A DNA stretch of 64,000 bases from CAISCU01 sp943361925 (GTDB lineage: Bacteria; Bacteroidota; Bacteroidia; UKL13-3), in the NCBI GenBank assembly GCA_943361925.1, contig CALRIT020000016.1, forward strand, positions 1-64,000, in the 5' to 3' direction. Numbering within the stretch: the first letter of the stretch is position 1; every line of letters begins with the position of its first letter. The translations under genes and the position numbers were made by a program. Of this stretch, positions 45,057 through 54,200 are shown piece after piece. The notes under the pieces are model-generated. The model saw only the letters and a list, made by a program, of their open reading frames with translations, was not told where the DNA came from and made no database searches.

Positions 45057-45575
45057 ATGAAAAAAATAAAAATAGTACTCATCATAATTTTAGTAGGATT
45101 ATTCACAATTCCTAATTTCTTTGATGAGCTTTCGAACAATGGAGCAGTTTATGGAGCCAACGATTTTACGAATGTTGTGAATACTCCGGCCGAAATTAAA
45201 TCGATAATGGAAACAGCCTGTTTCGATTGTCATTCAAACAAGACAAATTATATGTGGTACAGTGGAATTGCACCTGTAAGTTTATTATTAAACAACCATA
45301 TTAATGAAGGAAAAAAGGAATTGAATTTTTCTGAATTCAAAACCTATAAATCTAAACGCCAGAAACACAAATTAGAAGAAATTGCAGAACAGGTTGAAGC
45401 CCATGAAATGCCCATGACACCTTATACTTGGACACATTCTGCTGCAAAATTAACAGACGAACAAAGAACACAATTGATCAACTGGGCTAAAGTGGCTATG
45501 GATGAAATAAACTTGGGAGATACATTGGTTAAAGAAGAAATTCATGCGCATGCTGAAAATGAGCATGCACATTGA
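45057..45575 (+). CDS. Haem-binding-domain protein with CxxCH motif
   Basis: The 172-residue protein has an N-terminal membrane anchor (about 5-19) and a periplasmic domain with a c-type haem motif CFDCH at 55-59, followed by SNKTNYMWYSGIAPVSLLLNNHI and a Met-rich HEMPMTPYTW segment near 117-126. This is the Haem_bd (PF14376-like) pattern, in which His of CxxCH and a downstream Met are the likely ligands. The C-terminus is His/Glu-rich. Function in electron transfer or haem sensing is not established. It ends 6 bases before the convergent histidine-phosphatase gene. Confidence 0.85.
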   Translation: MKKIKIVLIIILVGLFTIPNFFDELSNNGAVYGANDFTNVVNTPAEIKSIMETACFDCHSNKTNYMWYSGIAPVSLLLNNHINEGKKELNFSEFKTYKSKRQKHKLEEIAEQVEAHEMPMTPYTWTHSAAKLTDEQRTQLINWAKVAMDEINLGDTLVKEEIHAHAENEHAH

Positions 45576-45581
45576 TAAAAT

Positions 45582-46208
45582 CTAAATCAAATCACCGAAA
45601 TGGGTTCTGTCGTTTCTTTTTAGAATGCTGAACCCATTTTCGTTTTTCTCTAATAAATAAAGTCCAAGGTTACTGTGTTCAAACTCCTCCATTTTACTAA
45701 GAGGCTCATTGAGCAAAGTACATAAAAAACTTTTCATTGCTCGTCCATGCATGCAAATTAAGATGCATTTTTCATGGGTATTAGACATGATTCTTTCGAT
45801 AGCCGGAATCTGACGGTTTTGCATTTCAAGAGCACTTTCTCCATTTACTATTTTAGCATTGTAATTACCAGCCTTCCAGCTATTCACAACCTCCCAATAA
45901 AAAGCCCTTTCTTCGGCATTTTGTTGTTTCCCTTCAAAAACACCCCAACTAATCTCATTTAGTTCAGGCAATTTTGTGTATTGTTGACCACGTTCAATAA
46001 AAGGTAAAACGCTTTGTTGCGTTCGAATTAAAGCCGAAGTATAAATATGATCGAATTGAATATCCTTATAAAATTCGAAAAAACTTGAGGCCTGAAGATT
46101 ACCCAAATCGTTCAATTCTTTGTCGACACCACTCCCCTGAACAATACCCATTTTATTAAAATCAGTTTCACCGTGCCTGATTAAATAAATAATTTTAGAT
46201 TCTGACAT
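45582..46208 (-). CDS. Histidine phosphatase (phosphoglycerate mutase family)
   Basis: I start it at the ATG at 46208, giving 208 residues that begin SESKIIYLIRHGETDFN with the catalytic RHG at 11-13. A longer in-frame start at 46298 would overlap the divergent FIST gene and add a non-conserved extension. Other landmarks are SALIRTQQS near 69-77, ELNEISWGVFEGKQ with the acid near 95, and CMHGRAMKSFL (second catalytic His). Family members act on phosphosugars, nucleotides or phospho-proteins, and the substrate cannot be told. Confidence 0.9.
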   Translation of the reverse strand: MSESKIIYLIRHGETDFNKMGIVQGSGVDKELNDLGNLQASSFFEFYKDIQFDHIYTSALIRTQQSVLPFIERGQQYTKLPELNEISWGVFEGKQQNAEERAFYWEVVNSWKAGNYNAKIVNGESALEMQNRQIPAIERIMSNTHEKCILICMHGRAMKSFLCTLLNEPLSKMEEFEHSNLGLYLLEKNENGFSILKRNDRTHFGDLI

Positions 46209-46263
46209 ATTTATACAAATTTCAACTAAATAGATTATTTTAGAAGACTTAATTATAAGTCCC

Positions 46264-47394
46264 ATGAAAAATAAGCAATTATTATTTACAACAAACACTG
46301 GATGGAAAGAAGTTTCTTCAAAAGGTGAAATGAATGAAGCCGGATTAATATTAATATTCGGCTCCTCTGCATTAATTAAAGAAGGATCAGCTGTTGGTGA
46401 ATTAAGGAAATCCTACCCAAATGCCATTTTCATTGGAGGCAGTACCTCCGGCGAAATTACCGGGACTAATGTCAACGACAATACTGTTGTTGCTACAATA
46501 ATAGAGTTTGAAAAAACTAAAATAAAGTATGCCAGCGAAAAAGTAGAAACAGTTGAAGACAGCTTTGAAGCAGGAAAAAGAATAATAAATCAAATCATTG
46601 AACCAGGTTTAAAACACGTTTTGATTATCAGCGAAGGGCTTCACATTAATGGCTCTGAATTGGTTAGAGGATTAAGAGATGTTTTACCAGAAGGTGTTGC
46701 TGCAACAGGCGGATTAGCTGGTGATGGTGCTGATTTTAAAGAAACTTATATTTTAAATGAAAAAGGTGAAGCAGAAAGTCAGTTAGTTTCTGCTATTGGA
46801 TTTTATGGTGATGCAATTGAATTTGGTTATGCATCATTAGGAGGCTGGGATAGCTTTGGTGTAGAAAGAATGGTAACTAAATCTGTTAATAATGTTTTAT
46901 TTGAATTAGATGGTAAACCTGCATTAGATTTATACAAATCATTTTTGGGCGATCATGCTGCTGAATTACCTGCATCAGGCTTATTGTTTCCATTAAACAT
47001 GCGTATTGGAAAAGATAGTATTCCTGTAGTTAGAACAATCCTTGCAGTGAATGAAGAAGAACATTCATTAACCTTTGCTGGTGACATTCCTGAAGGTGCT
47101 TATGTTAGATTAATGAAAGCTAATTTTGACAGACTAATTGAGGGTGCTGTAGGAGCTGCAAAAAGCACTGTTGTAAACTCACCTGAAATTGCCATTTTGA
47201 TTAGCTGCGTTGGTCGCAAATTGGTATTAAAACAAATGATAGAAGAAGAAGTTGAAGGTGTTGCTGATATTTTAGGTGAAAATACTACTTTCTGTGGCTT
47301 TTATTCTTATGGTGAAATTTCTCCGTTTTCTATAGGAGCTTCATGTGAATTGCATAACCAAACCATGACAATTACTACCATGAAGGAAGTTTAA
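46264..47394 (+). CDS. FIST-domain sensor protein (NosP-like candidate)
   Basis: The 376-residue protein has no signal peptide or membrane helix and is predicted cytosolic. It has the FIST_N pattern (LILIFGSSALIKEGS, NAIFIGGSTSGEITG, GVAATGGLAGDGADFKETYIL) and a FIST_C half ending EIAILISCVGRKLVLKQ, then FCGFYSYGEISPFSIG and LHNQTMTITTM. FIST proteins bind small ligands; the proteobacterial NosP group binds haem and nitric oxide and is usually encoded next to a hybrid histidine kinase that it inhibits. Here the hybrid kinase starts 2 bases downstream. The NosP reading is inference, since the haem ligand cannot be assigned by eye. Amino-acid or other ligand binding is the alternative. Confidence 0.88.
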   Translation: MKNKQLLFTTNTGWKEVSSKGEMNEAGLILIFGSSALIKEGSAVGELRKSYPNAIFIGGSTSGEITGTNVNDNTVVATIIEFEKTKIKYASEKVETVEDSFEAGKRIINQIIEPGLKHVLIISEGLHINGSELVRGLRDVLPEGVAATGGLAGDGADFKETYILNEKGEAESQLVSAIGFYGDAIEFGYASLGGWDSFGVERMVTKSVNNVLFELDGKPALDLYKSFLGDHAAELPASGLLFPLNMRIGKDSIPVVRTILAVNEEEHSLTFAGDIPEGAYVRLMKANFDRLIEGAVGAAKSTVVNSPEIAILISCVGRKLVLKQMIEEEVEGVADILGENTTFCGFYSYGEISPFSIGASCELHNQTMTITTMKEV

Positions 47395-47396
47395 AA

Positions 47397-50300
47397 ATGC
47401 TAAAAAGATTCTCATTTTTTCTGCTTTTTATTTCTATTCTACTTTACAAAAATGTATCTGCTATTTCCATTGAAACGCTTGAACAGCAATGGAAATGGGC
47501 AAATTTTGATGAAAAAAACGGATTAATCCGGAGTGCCTTTAACAGTGTTTATCAGGCCAAAAATGGTGATGTCTGGACAATTAGTGATAAAGGAATTTTT
47601 TATTACGACCATTTTAAATGGAATCGTGTAAAAGCATTTAATGCATCGGATAGATTTAGTAATCCCAGAATAATAGATGAAGATAGTAAAGGCAATCTGT
47701 ATACTTGCTTTTATGACACTTTATTTATGGTGTCCAAGCAAAATATTAGAAAAATTCTATTTTCAATCAATCAGCAAAACATCTTAATTGAACAAGCATT
47801 TTTCAAATCAGATTCTTTATATATCAAGTATAGAAAAAAGAATGAAAATTTCTTTAGATTAGGATTAATTGTTAAAGGTAGATTAAGCAGTTTTTGGTCG
47901 GGAGAAAAATATCCTGTAACCACTTATACAACCTTATTTAAAACAAAAGCTGGAAATATTTATTTTTCTATTGATGAGAAAATATTCAGGATTCAAAATA
48001 ATGAAACCCGATACATAAGCTCAGTTTCAACTGAAAAATGTAAGATTTCACAGATTTCAGAAAATAAAAAAGGCGATGGTTTTGTAGCATTTGCAAGTAT
48101 TCCATCCGATTTTAAACTACATCGTTTTAATTTTAACCTATCTAATTCAACTAAAGAAATCATTCCTCAAAGCAATAATTTCCCTCGTTCACTAGATATT
48201 TTTAATGATGGAAATATTTTAATCTTAAACAGACAAGGCAATACTTATATTCTAGATAAAAACAACAATTTCAAAGAATGGGCTAAACCTTCAAATGTAG
48301 GAAGTAGAAATTTTGTTTTTATTGATGAAAATGAAAGCATTTGGATGGGTTCATTTGGGAAATTACATTGGTTCCAAACAAAAAGTAAATATTGGTCGTA
48401 TAGAAAATTTAGGTATAAAGGAAACAATAATGATTGTAATAGCCTATTTATGGATAAAGATTCAAATATCTGGACCTCATTATTGGCAGGAATAGTTAAG
48501 ATAGATAAATACGGAAATGAAACCTATATAGAATCTGCAAATGGACAAACAATCAGAGAAATTACAACCATAAATCAGGATGAAACCGGTAAAATATGGA
48601 TAGGTTCAGGATCACTTAAAAATATGACCTTTTCATTTAATGGTAAAACATGGACTCATCACAATTCGAATAACGGATTTACGAATCAATGTATTCATAA
48701 AATTGAAAAAGGAATTGATGGAAAATTATACTTTTTAGTTTTCATCAATAGAGGATTTCAAAATGGTAGTGGTGAAGGAATTTATATCCTTGATAAGGGT
48801 AAGTTTTTAAAACCAAGTTGGTCAAAAAAACTTAAACAAAATAGATTTTATTCATTTTTACAACAAAAAGATTCATCTATTTGGCTTGCAGGATTAAGTT
48901 ATATTGTAAAAATCTATCGAAATAATTTATTAGAATTTCAAATAAAGAATAGTTTTCCTAACGTTAACATTTATGATCTAACAGAGGATAAATCAGGTAA
49001 AATTTGGTTTTTTTCAATACCTAAAGGATTACACTACATTGAAAATAATAAGCTGCAAATTATAGATAATCAACAAGATCAAGAAAGTAAACGCAGTGTT
49101 GCAGAAATATTAATTGATAATAGAAACATTATTTGGTACACCGGCAGTGAAGGACTTTTTGCTTATTCCAATTATTCCCATTATCAAATCGACCAAAAAG
49201 TAGGTCTTCAATCACAAACAGCCTGGCCAATTATTCAGATAAAAAATAAACTTTATATCGGAACAAATGGAGAAGGCATAAATACGCTGGATTTATCAAT
49301 ATTAGATATTCCTGCACCTGAAGTAGTACTAAGTCCAATTCAGGTTGAAGGCAAAGAAGCCGGCTTTGTTTGGAAAGCATTTACTTACGACCAATCTTAT
49401 CCTGATGATTATAGTTTATCATATTCAGTAAATGGTGGTCCTTGGAGTATTTGGTCAACAGAACAACAAGTTTTAGTTCAGGGTTTAAAATTTGGGGAAA
49501 ACAAACTTAAATACCGTGTAAAAGGAATTTTTCCGAATCATAATATGAAAGTATATGAAAGTTCAATTAAAGTACCATATCCTTATTATGCTCAGATAAA
49601 CTTCATATTACCGATTCTTTTACTGGTGCTTGCATTGTTATTTTTATCGATAAAATATTTAATCAACAATAAAAAAAATATAAGTGGTTTAATTAATAAG
49701 GAAAAACGCATGGAATCTTATATCCGTTCTATGCCTTTTAATTCTGCAATTTTAAATGAATTAGGCATTTGTTTGGAGTCGTTTTTCCCTTATAACTCGC
49801 GTGGTCAGGAATTTTCTATTCAAGTAAATCAATCTTTATTACAAATGTTTGAACCATTAAAATCACTTGAAATAAAACAAGCTATTGAAAGGTGCATACA
49901 TTTACAGTTTTATGAAACCAAAGAATTTACATTCCAAAACAAAAATGGAGAAACAAAATACTATGAAATCAGAATTTCACCATTTGAAGAATCGAATGAA
50001 ATAACCAATAAAACCTTGGTTGTTTTTATAGATGTTACCGAATCAAAATTAAATCAGGAAGAATTGATGAAGGCTAAACAAATTGCAGAAAAAGCCAATC
50101 AAACAAAAATGCAATTTCTTTCAAATATGAGTCATGAAATCAGAACTCCAATGAATGCAATTATTGGAATTACTGATATGATGTTCGACGATATTGAAGA
50201 ACCGATTCAAAAAGAAAATCTATCCTTAATTAAACGTTCGGCTGATAATTTATTGGTTATTATCAATGATATTCTTGATATCTCTAAAATTGAATCCGGT

Positions 50301-51212
50301 AAAGTGGAAATAGAATATATCGATTTTAATTTGATTGAATTAATTGAACAATTAATAGGAACATTTAAGTTTAAAGCTGATAAAAAAGGAATCAAGTTTC
50401 ATCATTCATTTCAAAGAAATACACCTGAATATTTACATGGTGACCCTGTTCGATTGAATCAAATATTAGTAAACTTGATAGGTAATGCCATTAAATTTAC
50501 CGAAAAAGGTGAAGTTAAACTCGAAATTCTGGTATTAGAAATAGTAAAAAATCAGGTTCGATTAAAATTTAAAGTAATTGATACAGGTATTGGAATAGCA
50601 GCTGAAAGTCAGAGTAAAATTTTTGAAAGTTTTGCTCAAGAAGGACGCACAATAACCAGGAGATTTGGGGGTACAGGACTTGGTTTAAGTATATCGAAAC
50701 ACCTTGCTGAATTACTAAACGGAACCATTGAATTGGAAAGTGAGCAGGGAAAAGGAAGTATATTTACAGTAATCCTTCCATTTAAATTGGCATTAAAACT
50801 CAATAAATTAGAATATATTAGTCAAGAAAATAGGAATTTACAAAACATTAAGATACTTCTTGTTGAAGATAATAACATGAATCAAATTGTTGTCAATCAG
50901 TTGCTTAAAAAATGGAATGCTCAGGTAACTGGAGCTTTCAATGGAATTGAGGCATTAGAAATACTTCAAAAAGAAGAATTCGACCTAATATTAATGGATT
51001 TACAAATGCCGGAAATGGATGGATATGAAGCCACCAAAAACATAAGAGAACAGAAAAAGTGGAATAAAATTCCCATCATTGCATTAACGGCAGATGCTTT
51101 CCCCGAAATAAAGAAACAAGCACTTGAAGCAGGAATGGATGAATTTATAAGCAAACCATTTAATCAAGATGAATTGTATCACAAAATTTCGAAGCTAGTT
51201 TTCAATCAATAA
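47397..51212 (+). CDS. Hybrid histidine kinase with periplasmic propeller and Y_Y_Y domain
   Basis: The 1271-residue protein has a signal peptide (about 1-23) and a periplasmic region of two-component-regulator propeller blades (RSAFNSVYQAKNGDVWTIS, IWIGSGSLKN, IWYTGSEGLFAYS) to about 640. A Y_Y_Y domain follows (LSYSVNGGPWSIWS) to about 725, then one membrane helix (about 734-758). The cytosol holds a PAS-like segment (about 775-885), HisKA with phospho-His 913 in SHEIRTPMN, and HATPase_c with NLIGNAIKF, DTGIGIA and GGTGLGLSIS. At the end is a REC domain with phospho-Asp 1201 in LILMDLQMPEMDG and the ALTADAF/KPF switch residues. No AraC-type HTH domain is fused, unlike typical HTCS regulators. 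It likely senses a periplasmic signal, and possibly FIST output. Confidence 0.93.
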   Translation: MLKRFSFFLLFISILLYKNVSAISIETLEQQWKWANFDEKNGLIRSAFNSVYQAKNGDVWTISDKGIFYYDHFKWNRVKAFNASDRFSNPRIIDEDSKGNLYTCFYDTLFMVSKQNIRKILFSINQQNILIEQAFFKSDSLYIKYRKKNENFFRLGLIVKGRLSSFWSGEKYPVTTYTTLFKTKAGNIYFSIDEKIFRIQNNETRYISSVSTEKCKISQISENKKGDGFVAFASIPSDFKLHRFNFNLSNSTKEIIPQSNNFPRSLDIFNDGNILILNRQGNTYILDKNNNFKEWAKPSNVGSRNFVFIDENESIWMGSFGKLHWFQTKSKYWSYRKFRYKGNNNDCNSLFMDKDSNIWTSLLAGIVKIDKYGNETYIESANGQTIREITTINQDETGKIWIGSGSLKNMTFSFNGKTWTHHNSNNGFTNQCIHKIEKGIDGKLYFLVFINRGFQNGSGEGIYILDKGKFLKPSWSKKLKQNRFYSFLQQKDSSIWLAGLSYIVKIYRNNLLEFQIKNSFPNVNIYDLTEDKSGKIWFFSIPKGLHYIENNKLQIIDNQQDQESKRSVAEILIDNRNIIWYTGSEGLFAYSNYSHYQIDQKVGLQSQTAWPIIQIKNKLYIGTNGEGINTLDLSILDIPAPEVVLSPIQVEGKEAGFVWKAFTYDQSYPDDYSLSYSVNGGPWSIWSTEQQVLVQGLKFGENKLKYRVKGIFPNHNMKVYESSIKVPYPYYAQINFILPILLLVLALLFLSIKYLINNKKNISGLINKEKRMESYIRSMPFNSAILNELGICLESFFPYNSRGQEFSIQVNQSLLQMFEPLKSLEIKQAIERCIHLQFYETKEFTFQNKNGETKYYEIRISPFEESNEITNKTLVVFIDVTESKLNQEELMKAKQIAEKANQTKMQFLSNMSHEIRTPMNAIIGITDMMFDDIEEPIQKENLSLIKRSADNLLVIINDILDISKIESGKVEIEYIDFNLIELIEQLIGTFKFKADKKGIKFHHSFQRNTPEYLHGDPVRLNQILVNLIGNAIKFTEKGEVKLEILVLEIVKNQVRLKFKVIDTGIGIAAESQSKIFESFAQEGRTITRRFGGTGLGLSISKHLAELLNGTIELESEQGKGSIFTVILPFKLALKLNKLEYISQENRNLQNIKILLVEDNNMNQIVVNQLLKKWNAQVTGAFNGIEALEILQKEEFDLILMDLQMPEMDGYEATKNIREQKKWNKIPIIALTADAFPEIKKQALEAGMDEFISKPFNQDELYHKISKLVFNQ

Positions 51213-51222
51213 TTAAGAATCT

Positions 51223-54200
51223 ATGCACAGGTTACTTAAACGACAATTAAAAAAGATATTCGCGGAGAAAGACCTGAATATCCCTGAAGTTAACCAATTA
51301 ATTGATTTGGTTGATGAAAGCTATAACCACTTTCAGGAAGATTATCAAAAACTGGAGAGAATTCTTGAACTGAGTTCGAAAGAATCTTTCAAAGAACTAA
51401 CCAATTTTAAGGGTGCTATTGATGAAGCAGCCATCGTAACTATTACTGATGTAAAAGGAGAAATATTGTTTGCAAATGAAAATTTTGTAAAAATATCAGG
51501 CTTCTCTCTTAGCGAACTTATTGGCTCAAATCATAATATTGTTAACTCAGGATATCACCCCAAATCTTTTTGGAAAGAGATGTGGCAAACTATTGCCAAG
51601 GGTGAAACTTTTAAAGCAGAAATCTGTAACAAAAAGAAAAATGGAGAATTGTATTGGGTAAATTCTTCCATTATTCCTTTTATGCTAGAAAATGGAAAAC
51701 CCTTTCAATTTATCAGCATAAGATTTGATATTTCTGCAAGAAAAAAGATTGAGGAAGAAATAAAAACACTTGCATTAGTAGCTCAAAAAACCCAAAATGC
51801 AGTAATTATTTCTGATGCAGATGGAAGAGCAATTTGGGCAAATGAGGCATTTACAGATATTACAGAATATTCAGTTGAAGAAGTTGTTGGACAAATCCCA
51901 GGCCATTTATTACAGGGACCAAATACCAGTGCAGAAACAAAAGCTCTTATAGCTAAAGCTCTTAAAGATAAAGTTCCTTGTAATACCGAAATTCTTAATT
52001 ACACAAAATCAAAAAAAACATATTGGATTTCAATTAATATCACCCCACTTTTTGAAGACAATAAACACATTGGTTTTATTGCAATTGAATCTGACATTAC
52101 TGAAAGAAAAATTGCAGAACAACAGCTAATTGAAAACGAAAGAATTCTTCAGGCTTTGAATAAAGCTTCAAGTGAATTATTAGTTAATCCAAATTTCAAA
52201 CAAGCCATAGGAAATTCAATTTCAACGATTGGAAAAGCTTTACAAGTAGACCAAATTCAGATTTATGAAAATACAGATGGAATAAGTCCTGTTTTAACTG
52301 AACGCTTTTTTTGGGAAAGATTCAAAGGGAATTTTATACCAAACAGAATTGAAAAACAAAATTTAACCTACGAATCAAGTGGTTTTCAAAACTGGATAGA
52401 AACGCTTTCAAATGGAAAAATTGTTAGGGATACTTATCAAGAAAATATAATAGTTGGAAATACCTCTTCACAGCAACATTCACTGGTTATTTCGCCTATA
52501 CATATCCAAGGGAATTTCTGGGGATTTATTGCTTTTAATTATGACAATCCTTATAAACACTGGAGCAAATCTGAAGAACAATTTCTACTAAACTTTTCAA
52601 ATACTTTAGGAGCTGCAATAGAAAGAAATACTTCAGAGAATAAATTAAAAGAAAATGAGGAGAAATTCAGATTACTGATTGAATCTGCAACTGATATTTT
52701 CTACTATACCGATTCGTTAGGTAATTTTACTTATGTAAACGAAATCGCTTCAAAAATTACAGGTTATTCAAATGAAGAATTACTTTCAATGAAATACCTT
52801 GATTTAGTTGAACCTTCGCACAGAAAGGAAGTAAAAAGCTTCTACTCTATTCAAACTTTCAAAGGCCAAAGAGTTACTTACAACGAGTTCCCAATTAGAA
52901 CAAAATCAGGCAAAATAGCTTGGGTTGGACAAAATGTTCAATTAATAGTTCATGGTGGGAAAGTTGAAGGAATTCAAGCCATTGCCAGAGATATTACTAA
53001 CTTAAAAACTGCTCAGTTAGAAGTTGAGGTTTCACGTAATTTCTTAAATGAAATTATTGATTCTATTCCAAATCCATTGTTTGTTAAAAATCGCCAGCAT
53101 CAATGGGTTTTGGTAAATAAAGCTTATTGTAATTTAACCGGCATAGCTAAAGAAAATATTCTTGGAAAAACTGATCATGACTTCCTAAATGCAGTTGATG
53201 CTACACACTATGTTAAACTAGATGAAGAACAATTCCTTGACGAAAAAGAAACAGTTAGAGAAAGCACTGAAATAGATCCAAATGGCGAACTTAAAAATTT
53301 ATTGATAAAGAAAAATCTCTTTACCAGCAGAAACAGTCAATTCTTAATTGCAGTATTAACAGATATCACCGAAATTAAAAAACGTGAAAGTGAAATTTTA
53401 CTTTACAATAAAATAACCGATCAAATTAATGATGCCATTTCAGTTGCTGATAAATCAGGTCATTTAATTTATGTAAATCAAAGTCATGCAAATGCATTAG
53501 GAAAATCAAAAGAAGAACTCATTGGAATGCATATCTCTAAAATGGAGAAAGTATTTGAAGACCAAAAACTTTGGGAAACCCATTTTGAGGATGTAAAAAG
53601 AAAAGGTGCCCAAATTATTGAAGGTTCAAATATTAAAAAAGATGGAAGTTCTTTCCCGGTTGAAGCGAGCGTAAACTGGGTAAACCTAGATGGTAAAGAA
53701 GTTGTAGTAGCTGCTATTCGTGATATTACCGAAAGAAAGAAAATCGAGAAGGAAATCAGAGATAAGAGTCAGATTTTAAAAGCCATTACCGATAATTTAC
53801 CAGTAATACTTTACCGTGTAAACAAAGAAGGAATTTTCACAGAAAGTATTGGTAAAGGCCTAAGTAGAATCAGCCTTGATAATAATGAGCTCAACAATAA
53901 AAACTTTAGAGATGTATACAATAAGGAAGATTACCCTGTTTTATACAAGCAATTAGAGGAAGCACTTACGTTAAGACAATCTAATAATTATGTAACCTCA
54001 GGAATGGGGCCTAACGGAATATGGTACTATGACAATTTTGTGTTTGCAGATGAAACAGATGCAGATAGCATTATTGGATTTGCGCTGGATATAACAGAAA
54101 GAAAAGAGGCTGAAGATTTGGTTTTACAAAGCGAAAAACGTTTCCGTTCGCTTGTTCAAAATGCTACAGATATTACAACGGTTCTTTCAGCAAATGGAGA

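Noticed and set aside
46209..46298. 90-base N-terminal extension of the histidine phosphatase
   Set aside because: It overlaps the divergent FIST gene start and precedes the conserved RHG start by 30 residues.
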